Source: Acidimicrobiaceae bacterium
GTDB taxonomy: Bacteria > Actinomycetota > Acidimicrobiia > Acidimicrobiales > RAAP-2
Length of the DNA: 64,000 bases
Assembly: GCA_003152015.1 (NCBI GenBank)
Contig: PLZF01000015.1
Location: forward strand, 1-64,000
Direction: 5' to 3'
The stretch's first letter is position 1. Each line of letters starts with the position of its first letter. Both the position numbers and the translations under genes were made by a program. The notes below the pieces were generated by a model. It saw nothing but the letters and a program-made list of their open reading frames with translations. It searched no databases and was not told the DNA's origin. Of this stretch, positions 1-8,441 are shown one piece after another.

Positions 1-2
1 CG

Positions 3-383
3 CTGGCCTGTGCGCCAGGCCAACCGTGCCCTGCTCTGGCGCGCCAGTGGAGCCTCCACCTCACCATCACCCATCGCCCCATTCCGTCCCAGACCATTAC
101 CGTGACAGAGGCAGATAGTGGTCGCAGCTACACGATGCACACAGGTGACCAGTTCGATGTGGGACTGTCGGGGCCATCGAGCTACACCTGGACCAAGCCA
201 ACATCCTCCGACCAGGGGGCACTCCAGCCAATGGCCACATCATCGGGCAGCACAGCGAGTGCCAGCTTTGTTGCCGTCGGGCCCGGCAAGGCAACAGTGA
301 CAGCAACGGACAACCCGAACTGCTATCCCGAATGCCTCGCACCGAGTCGCCTCTTCGAAGTGAGCGTATCCGTTACCGGCTGA
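3..383 (+). CDS. Partial exported protein, chagasin/Ig-like domain (5' end outside window)
   Basis: The reading frame is open from the window edge, so only the C-terminal ~126 residues are visible. The first visible codons read Leu-Ala-Cys, which could be the end of a lipobox. The following segment (ITVTEADSGRSYTMHTGD, then a Tyr-Thr-Trp) resembles the first strands of chagasin-type (I42) protease inhibitors, which begin with a TLTE-GKTVTL-GD pattern and use a GYxW loop. The rest is a Ser/Thr/Ala-rich beta-type sequence with one Cys pair (NCYPEC). A GTG at 102 is an alternative start, but the upstream frame looks coding. The inhibitor function is inference from a short similarity; it could simply be an Ig-fold surface lipoprotein. 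Confidence 0.5.
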   Translation: MACAPGQPCPALARQWSLHLTITHRPIPSQTITVTEADSGRSYTMHTGDQFDVGLSGPSSYTWTKPTSSDQGALQPMATSSGSTASASFVAVGPGKATVTATDNPNCYPECLAPSRLFEVSVSVTG

Positions 384-548
384 CAATCCGCCACAGCGTT
401 GTCAAAGGCGGTACCGAGCAACGTTGGCGGTCTACAGCCTGGCCTGGGTAGCAGCAGGGCACGCCCATCTGTGAGAACCGATCGAGGCCATCCCGGGCCC
501 GAGGCCGAAGTCCCCCTTTGTGCCCCTGTCCGGATTATCGGCCGCCAC

Positions 549-1457
549 CTACGACTGGTTGACGGACGGCCCCGGTTGATCGCCGGCCGGCGTAGCGGCC
601 CCGGTCCAGTAGCTCTGCACGACCACAGCCACCTCGTCGGCCTGACGCATTCCCGCGTCCAGGGCGGCTCCTCGGCTGGCGGGGTCAAGGAGGTTGGGCC
701 CGAATGCCGCAAGGGACTCGGCATCGGCGACGATGGTCAGGGGCCCGTCACCTGGTGCCGTGGATTCTCCCCGCGCTGCATCCGGGGCTCCCGGCCCCAT
801 GGCCACAGGGCACAGCACGATGATCCGGTGATGGCCCTCGGCCAGATCGGTGTTGGTCACCGAGTAGATGCCGCCGTCGATGTACTGCTGGCCCCCGATA
901 GTCACCGGGGGCCAGATGCCCGGAACGGCACAACTGGCGGCCACGGCGTCGACCAGCGACAGTGGCGATGACCTGTCGAAGATGACTCGCTCGCCGGTTC
1001 GGGCATCGACCGTCGTGACGACGAGTGACCGTGCCGGCCATTCTTCGCTCGGCAGTCGCGAGGCGATGATCTCGCGCCGCTCGGCCTCGGTCACCGTGGC
1101 CGCAGCCGTGGCCAGCGCCCCGATCTGCCGACGCGCTGCAGCCGGGTCCTCTTGCACCGTCGTCATGAGGCCGAAGATCTCCATCATCAGATTGAGATCG
1201 AACTCGGGCACACGCTCCCTGGTCTGACCGGCCGGGAGCCGCTGGGCTGCGATCAGCGCGTCGTACCCGGACTCACCGGCCACCAGCGCGCCGACACAGG
1301 CCCCGGCAGACGTGCCCACCACCAGGTCGGCGTCGGCAGCCACGTCGGTCCCCCGCGCCGCCAAGCGCGCCAGCAGGCCGATCTCCCAGGCGATGCCAGC
1401 CACGCCGCCGCCGCCCAACACCAGTGCCCGGGTGCCGGTGCCTGCTGCGTCACGCAT
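549..1457 (-). CDS. Patatin-like phospholipase
   Basis: About 302 residues with all patatin landmarks: the oxyanion glycine run GGGGVAG (residues 15-21), the nucleophile elbow GTSAG (48-52, Ser50) and the second dyad element DGG (194-196). The family comprises Ser/Asp lipid acyl hydrolases acting on phospholipids or other acyl esters. There is no signal peptide, so it is likely cytosolic or membrane-associated. I chose the ATG at 1457 because it lies 14 residues before the glycine loop; an in-frame ATG at 1529 would add 24 residues of low-complexity sequence. It converges on the upstream partial gene. The substrate cannot be told from the sequence. Confidence 0.85.
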   Translation of the reverse strand: MRDAAGTGTRALVLGGGGVAGIAWEIGLLARLAARGTDVAADADLVVGTSAGACVGALVAGESGYDALIAAQRLPAGQTRERVPEFDLNLMMEIFGLMTTVQEDPAAARRQIGALATAAATVTEAERREIIASRLPSEEWPARSLVVTTVDARTGERVIFDRSSPLSLVDAVAASCAVPGIWPPVTIGGQQYIDGGIYSVTNTDLAEGHHRIIVLCPVAMGPGAPDAARGESTAPGDGPLTIVADAESLAAFGPNLLDPASRGAALDAGMRQADEVAVVVQSYWTGAATPAGDQPGPSVNQS

Positions 1458-1739
1458 CGCTGCAGTGTCCCACATGCCTAATTGCCCATCCGTCCGGCGT
1501 GCCCCGGCAGGCAACGTTTCGCTCATCAAGGTCGACAGACCTATGGGCCGATCCGGAAGCCGCCGAGACGAGGCCGGTGAACGGCGTTCGCGACAACGAG
1601 AACCCAGGGGCGCGGAGCAGAAGACACGAGTTACTGAGCCGGCACTATGCGCTACACCCGCACCGGCCCAGCTCTCAACGACAACCAGCTATCCGAGAAT
1701 AGGAAGGTGGCGTTCAGCCGCGAGTCGGTCGAGTGCCGC

Positions 1740-2516
1740 CTACATTGTGTTCGTAAGTTCCTTGTAGCAATCACGGACGACGGCCTCGTCCTCAGCTGCC
1801 TCAGGTCCGTACCGAGATGACCAATCGATTGGCTCGCACAATTCCACCGTGATCTTCGCAGGAAGAGGCCACGTCGGGATCCCACCTGGAACGACACCAA
1901 AGGGCGGTCCGAGCACGAGAGGCATCACCTTGATCCGGAACATCCGGTCGAGGCCAAGACGCTTTGCGAGGCGCTCCCCTCGCGCAAGAACAATGACCGT
2001 CTCGTGGGCGCCAATTGAGACTGCCGGAACCACCGGAACCCGTGTTCGCAGAGCAAGGCGGATGACGCCTGTCCGATCGCCGAACTCGATGCGGTTCCGT
2101 TCCCTCCAGGGTCGGAAGACCTCATAGTCACCGCCGGGGTAGTCGATCAGGATACCTCCGAGACGAAGGATCGCCTCCGCCTCGGCCGGCCCAGCCTCGA
2201 CAGCGCCAGCTCGCCCCATCATCGGACCCAGACCTGGAAGCCCTAGGAAGAAGGAGTGGAACAGTGCGTACACAGGCTCGTCCTCCCCTCGTTCGCGCCA
2301 CCACGCGGTCAACAGGACGGGAAGGTCCGGCGGCATCTGGCCTCCCGAATGGTTGCCCACCACCAGGAAGGGCCCCCGCTGAGGTAGCCGCTCGAACCCC
2401 CTCACCTCTGGTCGGAAGTAGGACGCGAAACGCTCGAGGATCGGTCGAGCGGCACGAAGGAACGCCGGGTCACGGGCGGACCCGACCTGACCGACTGTGT
2501 TGTTGCCGCTTTCCAC
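1740..2516 (-). CDS. Lysophospholipid acyltransferase-like protein (LPLAT/PlsC type)
   Basis: 258 residues. The segment FLVVGNHSGGQMPPD carries the N-H-S-G-G...D form of the acyltransferase catalytic HX(n)D motif, as in actinobacterial members of the LPLAT superfamily related to diacylglycerol acyltransferases rather than classical PlsC (NHxSxxD). Later blocks fit as well: a FPEG-like position (YPGGDYEVFRP) and a VPVVPAVSIGAHE strand. Expected role: acyl transfer from acyl-CoA to a lysolipid or other alcohol at the membrane. The start is GTG, with a possible CATAGT -10 hexamer 9 nt upstream and no clear Shine-Dalgarno sequence. It is transcribed in the same direction as the patatin gene, so the pair may act together in lipid remodelling (inference). 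Confidence 0.8.
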   Translation of the reverse strand: MESGNNTVGQVGSARDPAFLRAARPILERFASYFRPEVRGFERLPQRGPFLVVGNHSGGQMPPDLPVLLTAWWRERGEDEPVYALFHSFFLGLPGLGPMMGRAGAVEAGPAEAEAILRLGGILIDYPGGDYEVFRPWRERNRIEFGDRTGVIRLALRTRVPVVPAVSIGAHETVIVLARGERLAKRLGLDRMFRIKVMPLVLGPPFGVVPGGIPTWPLPAKITVELCEPIDWSSRYGPEAAEDEAVVRDCYKELTNTM

Positions 2517-2683
2517 TACTCATCAACTATGCACCGTGTCTGGCCCGATGTCGCCGTAGGAAGATCGACGGGACGCACTACAAGTGCGGTTCCCGGTCGA
2601 TGCACCACAGGCGACCCCCCTGAGGAACCCCCTGCCCTGCTTGCGCTAATGCAGCAATACAGGGCCTACGGAAGGAGGGCGCC

Positions 2684-2950
2684 ATGGCAGCCCGGTCTGT
2701 AAGTCCGCCGCGCCCGAATCGGCCGGGATCTACATCTCGCCGGGGCTTCGCTCTTCAGAAAGAGTGCCAAGGACTCGCCCCGCCCCATGACTTGACGTGG
2801 CTCGCTTCCGCCTCCCGGCAGAGTTGGTGGCCGCGCATCGGGCCGTTCTCGGCGAGCACGCCGAGGGCGGCGAGACGCGACAGCCTCACGTGGCCGGTCT
2901 CGCGACACAGATCACGCGGGGTGAAGGTGTGTCGAGTCGTTGAGGGTTGA
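2684..2950 (+). CDS. Doubtful small open frame behind a strong Shine-Dalgarno
   Basis: An ATG at 2684 is preceded at ideal spacing by AAGGAGG (about 2672-2678), which is why it is listed. The 88-residue product is Arg/Ser/Pro-rich, resembles nothing I recognise and has the look of a shadow frame. Within the same stretch two other frames look more protein-like: a short one ending near 2791 and a GTG-started 48-codon frame at 2797-2943. The locus may therefore be a frameshifted remnant of a small gene. Low confidence that anything is made. Confidence 0.2.
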   Translation: MAARSVSPPRPNRPGSTSRRGFALQKECQGLAPPHDLTWLASASRQSWWPRIGPFSASTPRAARRDSLTWPVSRHRSRGVKVCRVVEG

Positions 2951-2976
2951 CCGAACACGAGAACATGTTCTAGCGT
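2947..2976 (+). promoter_or_regulatory. Promoter with KstR-like operator upstream of the acyl-CoA ligase
   Basis: TTGACC (2947-2952) and TAGCGT (2971-2976) are spaced 18 bp like -35/-10 elements. The spacer carries the perfect palindrome AGAACATGTTCT (2960-2971). It matches the TnnAACnnGTTnnA operator described for the TetR-family regulator KstR of mycobacterial sterol/lipid catabolism at all defined positions except the first T. It lies about 170 bp upstream of the ligase start. The operator role is inferred from symmetry and position. Confidence 0.5.
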
Positions 2977-3139
2977 GCCGAAACAGGTCGGTGCAGACTG
3001 CGCGAGTCTGTGCGGACCGAGCAAATCCAGTCGGACCACCGGCACCGGAAAGGCGTAGGCAGGTCCGCTGAATGATCGGGTCGGCCGTCGCCACTCACCC
3101 GTCCCGATCGGTGCCCTGATCGGGGTGTGAATAGGAGGA

Positions 3140-4693
3140 ATGATGGGCGATCTCGGATTTTGGGCATTGGCCCAGGAGGACCCCGATCACCTGGCCCTTG
3201 TGGCCCCGGATGGCACCGAGCTCAGCGCCGGCGAGCTCCTGGGCCGGGCCAACCAGGTGGTCCACGCCCTGCGGGGCTTCGATCTCAAACCCGGCGACGT
3301 GGTGGCCACGGTACTGCCCAACTGCGCCGAGATGTTCGAGGTTTACCTGGCCGCGCTGCAGGCCGGTTGGTACCTGGTGCCCATCAACCATCATTTGGTG
3401 GCGTCCGAGATCGCCTACATCCTTTCGGACTCTGGGGCCAAGGTCTTCATCGGCCACGAGCGGTTCGCCGACGCCTGTGTCGACGCGGCCGACGAGGCCG
3501 AGATCCCCGGGACGGCCTGCCTGGCCGTCGGCGAGATCATCGGCTTCAACTCCTATGCACGGCTGCGCAACGTCCAGCCCACCACCCTCCCCGAGGGCCG
3601 CACCATCGGCGACGTGATGAACTACACCTCGGGGACCACCGGCAACCCCAAGGGCGTCCACCGGGCCCTCTCCGGTGCCACCCCCGAGGAGGCGGCCCTC
3701 GGGCTCGGTGGCATCTTGTTCCTCTTCGGCATCAACCCTCAGGACGACAACGTCCACATCGTCGGCTCGCCTCTCTACCACACCGCCGTGCTCCGCTTCG
3801 CTGGTGCCTCCATCCACTTCGGGCACACCCTGGTGGTGATGGACAAGTGGCTCCCTGAGGAGATGCTGCGCCTCATCGAGCGCTACAAGGTGACGACGTC
3901 GCACATGGTGCCCACCCAGTTCAACCGCCTGCTGGCGCTCCCCGAGGACGTCCGCATCCGCTACGACCTGTCATCGCTCCGCCACATGATCCACGCCGCC
4001 GCTCCCTGCCCGATCGACGTCAAACACAAGATGATCGAGTGGTGGGGCCCCGTGATCGACGAGTACTACGCGGCGTCAGAGGGCGGCGGCACCGTCGTCA
4101 ACACCGAGGAGTGGCTGGCCAAGCCGGGGACAGTGGGTAAGGCCTGGCCCATCTCGGAGATCGCCATCTTCGACGACGAGGGCACTGAGGTCACCGAGCC
4201 CGGGGTGATCGGTACCGTCTACATGTCGATGAAGACCGGCGACTTCGAATACCACAAGGACGACGACAAGACCAAGGAGAACCGCATCGGGAAGTTCTTC
4301 ACCGTGGGCGACGTCGGGCTCATCGACGAGGACGGCTACCTCTTCCTGCGGGACCGCAAGATCGACATGATCATCTCCGGTGGGGCCAACATCTACCCGG
4401 CGGAGATCGAGAACGTGCTCTTCATGCACCCCGGTGTCGCCGATGTGGCCGTCTTCGGCATCCCGAACGACGACTGGGGCGAGGAGGTGAAGTCCGTGGT
4501 CGAGCCGGCCGACGGCTTCGAGGCATCGCCCGAACTGGCGGCCGACATCCTCGCCTTCTGCGCCGACAAGCTGGCCAGGTTCAAGACGCCCAAGTCGATC
4601 GACTTCACCGACGAGATGCCCCGCGATCCCAACGGGAAGCTCTACAAACGCAAGCTGCGCGACCCATACTGGGAAGGTCGCGAGAAGATCTGA
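3140..4693 (+). CDS. Acyl-CoA synthetase / AMP-dependent ligase
   Basis: 517 residues, the normal length of a FadD-type ANL enzyme. Visible motifs: the P-loop YTSGTTGNPKGVHR, the aromatic/YYAASEGGG region, the A8 hinge (LRDRKIDMIISGGANIYPAE) and the C-terminal catalytic lysine block PNGKLYKRKL. The reaction is ATP-dependent activation of a carboxylic acid to an acyl-adenylate, then thioester formation with CoA. The start is well supported by AGGAGG 5-8 nt upstream (ATGATG). The gene is monocistronic and sits behind a promoter holding a KstR-like palindrome, which would fit lipid or steroid side-chain catabolism (inference). Chain-length specificity is unknown. Confidence 0.92.
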   Translation: MMGDLGFWALAQEDPDHLALVAPDGTELSAGELLGRANQVVHALRGFDLKPGDVVATVLPNCAEMFEVYLAALQAGWYLVPINHHLVASEIAYILSDSGAKVFIGHERFADACVDAADEAEIPGTACLAVGEIIGFNSYARLRNVQPTTLPEGRTIGDVMNYTSGTTGNPKGVHRALSGATPEEAALGLGGILFLFGINPQDDNVHIVGSPLYHTAVLRFAGASIHFGHTLVVMDKWLPEEMLRLIERYKVTTSHMVPTQFNRLLALPEDVRIRYDLSSLRHMIHAAAPCPIDVKHKMIEWWGPVIDEYYAASEGGGTVVNTEEWLAKPGTVGKAWPISEIAIFDDEGTEVTEPGVIGTVYMSMKTGDFEYHKDDDKTKENRIGKFFTVGDVGLIDEDGYLFLRDRKIDMIISGGANIYPAEIENVLFMHPGVADVAVFGIPNDDWGEEVKSVVEPADGFEASPELAADILAFCADKLARFKTPKSIDFTDEMPRDPNGKLYKRKLRDPYWEGREKI

Positions 4694-5031
4694 TCCGGGC
4701 GGGACCGCTTCGATCCTGGGGTCGGACGCCGGCTCCGCCGGAGCTTCGGGGTGAAGCGGGAAGCTGGTTCGGTGTGGCCGGTATGGCCGGTGTGGCGGAT
4801 GGACTGATTCACGAGTACCGACTCGTCGCATGACCTGGACGCACGGATTCTCGACACCCACAGGCATAGCCAACGTCACTTCAGGACGGGTTGACTCTCA
4901 CTCCACTGGCGATTGGGAGTCGGGACACATCTGGGACGCGCGGAACGCATGCATCCGTTTCCGCCTACCCGCGGGCCACGATCGTTCGCCTCTGGCCTGA
5001 CGATCATTCAGAACCGGCGATCAGCCCGCGG
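4694..5031. other. Gap between acyl-CoA ligase and hydrolase; possible weak terminator
   Basis: I see no credible gene. A short hairpin CCGGC-TCC-GCCGG (4729-4741) lies 35 bp after the ligase stop but lacks a T-tract, so terminator function is uncertain. A TGTGGCCGG-type sequence repeats imperfectly near 4770-4797. Confidence 0.3.
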
Positions 5032-5682
5032 TTACGACGCCGCCGGAGGGGATTTCCGTCCACGCTCGGATCGAATGGCCTGATCGAGATTATGGCGCCG
5101 TTCAGCTATCTCCTCTGTCAGAGCATCGGCCCACTCCATGATGGTCTCGGCTGTGCTCTGATCGAAGATCACGCGCAGGTGCCCGACGTTCGGCACCCCG
5201 AGGAATGTATGTGGCCTGTTCGGTCGAGCAGCACTCTTCGGTACCAACCTGTCTTTCGCCGCTGTGACCACCAGGATTGGTGGGCGCTCGCCAGGGATAG
5301 CTGCCACACCTCTCAGATAGGTGCTGTTCGTCCCCATATCCCTCATGACCGGCAGTGGGCCGAACCGTGACAGATAGTGGCCCTGGTGCGGTGTGCCGAT
5401 GGTTACGAGCCCATCGATCGGTGCTCCCAGCGCTGCGGCGTGCTCTGCGACCAGACCTCCCATCGAATGCCCGATCACCACGATGGTGTCGTGGGTCTGA
5501 TCCAGTCGGTCGATGAGCTCGACCAGGCGCTCCGCTGAGGTGGCGAGCGGCCCGAAGACCAATCGCTCGTTGAAGTACTTGGTCCGCCAGCCCTGTTCAC
5601 GGGCGCTACGCCTGATCGGGGTCAGCGGCCATTCGTTGCCGGGAGCACCGAAGCCTCCCACGAAGACGAGAGCCCTACTCAT
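5032..5682 (-). CDS. Alpha/beta hydrolase (PGAP1/lipase-like)
   Basis: 216 residues. The nucleophile elbow is GHSMGG in the strand-helix context TIVVIGHSMGGLVAEHAA. A catalytic Asp candidate sits in AAKDRLVP and a catalytic His in PNVGHLRVIF, in the order expected for an alpha/beta hydrolase. The N-terminal VFVGGFGAPGNEW gives the oxyanion strand. No signal peptide, so cytosolic. The family covers lipases, esterases and amidases; the text VTIGTPHQGH is typical of PGAP1- or triacylglycerol-lipase-like members. Substrate unknown. It stands alone and is followed by a region of strong hairpins. Confidence 0.85.
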   Translation of the reverse strand: MSRALVFVGGFGAPGNEWPLTPIRRSAREQGWRTKYFNERLVFGPLATSAERLVELIDRLDQTHDTIVVIGHSMGGLVAEHAAALGAPIDGLVTIGTPHQGHYLSRFGPLPVMRDMGTNSTYLRGVAAIPGERPPILVVTAAKDRLVPKSAARPNRPHTFLGVPNVGHLRVIFDQSTAETIMEWADALTEEIAERRHNLDQAIRSERGRKSPPAAS

Positions 5683-6007
5683 CGTTCAGCACTCGGAACA
5701 GGAGTGCGGTGTGCTCATCGTTCGAATATTTCACTGCACTGATGTAGATATCACTGCCATGCTCCATTGTCCAGGTGTTCTATCCCGAACCTGTGGATGC
5801 ACCCCCTGATCCGTGCCCGCTGACAGAGCTGGCCGGCCCGTACGGCCCGGCAGAGGATGCGTCAATCAACAGACGCCGGACCGGAGTGCTGGTGCCCTTG
5901 GGGCAAGGCTTGAATTGGTCAGGAGTTGCAACGACCGCTGGAACCCGCCCCATCTGATCTGGTCCCGCTCGGTGGCGTGGGTCGTTTGCTTTGGAGAGGT
6001 GGAATGC

Positions 6008-6070
6008 GATCTGGCCGGCACAGGAGGTGCCGGCCAGATCATCACGTGACCGAGGAGGGGAACCTCCTCG
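6008..6070. terminator. Two adjacent perfect hairpins, probable bidirectional terminator
   Basis: GATCTGGCCGGCAC (6008-6021) pairs perfectly over 14 bp with 6027-6040 around a 5-nt loop. Ten bases on, CGAGGAGG (6051-6058) pairs perfectly over 8 bp with 6063-6070 around GGAA. Both lie just downstream of the gene ending at 6082 on the minus strand. Neither is followed by a T-run, so termination would be of the I-shaped actinobacterial type. The rest of 5683-6081 holds no gene I can support. Confidence 0.55.
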
Positions 6071-6081
6071 TGGAGTTGGCG

Positions 6082-6975
6082 CTATCGCGTCGTCGCGGCC
6101 CCGCTCCGGGATCCCGAGGGGATGCTCGCCGGAGGTCCTGCAGGGGTGCTCGCCGGAGGTCCTGCAGGGGTGCCCGCCGGAGGTCCTGCAGGGGTGCCAC
6201 TGGGAGCGCCGGAGCCGGTGGACCCGTCCGAGGAGCCCGACGTCGTGGGGACTGTCGAGGGTGGGGACACGCTGGCGCAGAACACTTGGATGGTCTCACC
6301 CTTGGCCTGAGCGTCGGCGGTGAGCTGCGGGAAGCTGTCCTGGGCGTTGCTGGAGTTGCTGTTAGTACTAGTGCCCTTGTTTGCAGCGGCCCAGGCGGTG
6401 CACTGCCCGTAGGCATTCGCGCTCGAGGCTGACCCACTGTTGCCATGCCCGCTTGCTTGGCTGTTTGCGTTGCCGGCGCCCAGGCTGGCGTGCGGCGAAG
6501 CGTGGCTGTTTGCGTTGCCGCCTCTGAGGCTGGCGTGCGGCGAAGCGTGGCTGTTCGGGTTCGGGACCGAGATCCCGACATGTGTCAGGCCGCTGGACAC
6601 CACTGATTGGACGGGCGCGGGCAGCGAGCCCGCGGCGGCTACTGCGCCACCGCCACCGAGCACGACCGCGGCGGCTACGGCGGCCACCTTGATCGAGAGT
6701 AGGTTCGTGAGCATCCGTTTTTTCCCTTCGTAGACGTTCTCCGAGGCACCTACAGGTGTCCGAACGACGGCAGCAAAGGCGGCGACCACCTGATCCTCAA
6801 CGGCTCCGCCGCCGGCCGAAGCCGGCGGCTTCGCCGCCTGGATCAGCATGGCCAAGTCCCTCAGTCCCGGAGGGGCGTCGTCTGGGACGACCCTCCCGGC
6901 GAGAAACCTGTCTGCTGTGCTTGTGTCGAATGGCAACCTGTGCATCTCGGTAGCCTCATCGTCTGCGGGGTTCAT
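6082..6975 (-). CDS. Membrane protein paired with ECF sigma factor, low-complexity exported tail
   Basis: 297 residues: an N-terminal cytosolic part (1-90), one membrane segment (about 95-117, Ala/Val/Gly), then a long Ser/Asn/Gly/Pro-rich exterior with two SHASPHASL repeats, a Cys-containing block with a Cys on either side of the SNAQDSFPQLTADAQ segment, and three TPAGPPA repeats at the C-terminus. The start codon overlaps the stop of the sigma gene (ATGA), a layout typical of a sigma factor with its membrane-anchored regulator. An anti-sigma role is therefore likely for the N-terminal part (inference; I see no zinc-binding HxxxCxxC motif). The low-complexity tail may sense or bind something at the surface. 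Confidence 0.75.
   Translation of the reverse strand: MNPADDEATEMHRLPFDTSTADRFLAGRVVPDDAPPGLRDLAMLIQAAKPPASAGGGAVEDQVVAAFAAVVRTPVGASENVYEGKKRMLTNLLSIKVAAVAAAVVLGGGGAVAAAGSLPAPVQSVVSSGLTHVGISVPNPNSHASPHASLRGGNANSHASPHASLGAGNANSQASGHGNSGSASSANAYGQCTAWAAANKGTSTNSNSSNAQDSFPQLTADAQAKGETIQVFCASVSPPSTVPTTSGSSDGSTGSGAPSGTPAGPPAGTPAGPPASTPAGPPASIPSGSRSGAATTR
6124..6195. repeat. 24-bp tandem repeat, 3 copies, in coding sequence
   Basis: Units 6124-6147, 6148-6171 and 6172-6195 differ at one base. They encode the TPAGPPA-type repeats at the C-terminal tail of the membrane protein. The unit length is a multiple of three, so copy-number change would keep the frame. Confidence 0.9.
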
Positions 6976-7589
6976 TGCGTTACAGCTCCTCGTTCCCAGA
7001 TCTTCGCCAGGTGCCGTAGCGCCCGATGTTGCAGGACCCGCACCGACCCGGGGCTGCGCCCCATGATCTTGGCCACCTGTTCGACGCTCAGGTCCGCCAC
7101 TACCCGCAACAGGACGACTTCTGCCTGGTCAGCAGACAGGTCTCGCACGAGCGCCTCGATGGCCTGGTCGGTCGACAACGCCTCGATGGCCTGGTCGTCG
7201 GCCGCAGCTGCCATCGGCGCCTGGTCGGTGAGGGCGATCAGCCGAGGGCGGCGGGCCCGATTCCGATAATGGTCGGCGATGCGCCGACGGGCGATGACGA
7301 ATAGCCACGCCCGGAGTTCGTCGACATCGCCCTCAAAAGTGGCGAACCCTTTGGCGGCAGCCAGCCACGTCTCGGCCACTAGGTCCTCGGCCACATCGGG
7401 AGCATGGCGTCGCACGTAGTGCAGCAGCTTCGGGTGCACCGCCCGGAATATGCACGTAATGGCCCACTCGTCCCCCCTGCGTGCGGCTTGTAGCGCGGCA
7501 TCCAGATCGGCGTATTCCACTGTGACACCATATCGACGCGTCCAACCTCCGACTTGAGCGGCGTACTCACAATCCGGGGGGCGGGTCAT
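6972..7589 (-). CDS. ECF (sigma-70 family) RNA polymerase sigma factor
   Basis: 205 residues. Region 2 is visible as DLVAETWLAAAKGFATFEG followed by LRAWLFVIARRRIADHYR. Region 4 is LSADQAEVVLLRVVADLSVEQVAKIMGRSPGSVRVLQHRALRHL, the DNA-binding HTH. It is cytosolic and directs RNA polymerase to a dedicated promoter set. It forms a two-gene operon with the downstream membrane protein through a 4-bp overlap. The purine-rich GTGGGGGGCG just before the ATG may act as a weak ribosome-binding site. The N-terminal ~25 residues are poorly conserved-looking, so the true start may be further in (a GTG before EYADLDAAL). Confidence 0.9.
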   Translation of the reverse strand: MTRPPDCEYAAQVGGWTRRYGVTVEYADLDAALQAARRGDEWAITCIFRAVHPKLLHYVRRHAPDVAEDLVAETWLAAAKGFATFEGDVDELRAWLFVIARRRIADHYRNRARRPRLIALTDQAPMAAAADDQAIEALSTDQAIEALVRDLSADQAEVVLLRVVADLSVEQVAKIMGRSPGSVRVLQHRALRHLAKIWERGAVTQ

Positions 7590-7609
7590 CGCCCCCCACT
7601 TCGGTTCCG

Positions 7610-8066
7610 CTATCGAAACTGAATCACCCTGGATCCACCGGAGGTGATGTGACCTGGGTTTTGCAGAGTCAGCATGCTGGAATTCATGCCACTGGTTGTT
7701 GGGAGGTGAGGGAGGTGGTTGAGGCCGAATCCGTCTGTCGCTGCGGCTCCTACAGGGCCGTCGGAAGCTTCGTGAACCCGCCTCGCCCCCTCCTCCTGCA
7801 TGAGTTCGGTATGGCAGATGCCAAATGCGGCGCCCGCCTCCTCGAGTAGATGGGCTATCCCCTTGAGGGCCAAGAGATCATCGGGAATCACGTCGTTCGG
7901 CCCATGGAACAGGAGGGCAACCGTCGCCTGGTGCAATGCGATAAGGCTGCCGTGCGCCGGCTCGGCGCCACCATGCAGAGTCGGCGATCGAGCGCACCCG
8001 CTCGGGCACAGAACGACGCGCCAGAACGAAGGCCGTCGCCATCCTGGCCGCAGCCCAGAACGGCAC
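7610..8066 (-). pseudogene. Unrecognised, probably frameshifted gene remnant
   Basis: Two minus-strand frames read like one protein split by a frameshift near 7990: MATAFVLARRSVPERV in one, then a Leu/Ala/His-rich helix-forming segment (LIALHQATVALLFHG) continuing with LLALKGIAHLLEEAGAAFG in the next. Codon use in the second frame looks coding. I do not recognise the family. The surrounding 7590-8407 interval otherwise shows no gene. Confidence 0.25.
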
Positions 8067-8407
8067 CTACGCGTGCGCCCGGCAACTCGTTTCACCGGCC
8101 ACGTCGAATCCGAGGTTCGGGCGCCGGCCGCGACACGCCCGACCCGTCTGATCTGGCGCCAGGAGGTGCTGCTGGTCTTCGTCGTCGACATCGCACCGAA
8201 GCGGTTGTTCTGTGCTCGGCGGCGGCTGATGTCGACCACGGATTCTTTGTGCCTGATTCGTTAGGGAGTATGGCAGGGAGGGACGCGATTGCGTGCCCCG
8301 AGCGTGCCGATCGCGACCGGCAGATGCTTCTACACGTGGCCGGACATTGCCGAAGCCGGTCGGCACACGAGGAGTGCAGGTGACCGGCCGGAGAGGAGGT
8401 GCCGTGG

Positions 8408-8441
8408 TTGACATATGGACGATATATGTTAATTTGTAAAT
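8408..8441 (+). promoter_or_regulatory. Leaderless promoter with palindromic operator for tetR
   Basis: TTGACA (8408-8413) and TAATTT (8430-8435), 16 bp apart, form a promoter whose start point would fall on or next to the ATG at 8442; no Shine-Dalgarno is present. The inverted repeat ACATAT-N7-ATATGT (8411-8429) fills the space between the two elements, the usual place for a TetR autorepression operator. Confidence 0.6.

Noticed and set aside
6124-6195. Possible CRISPR-like array
   Set aside because: Units are contiguous without spacers and encode an in-frame protein repeat. The same applies to 49873-49935 and 37602-37655.
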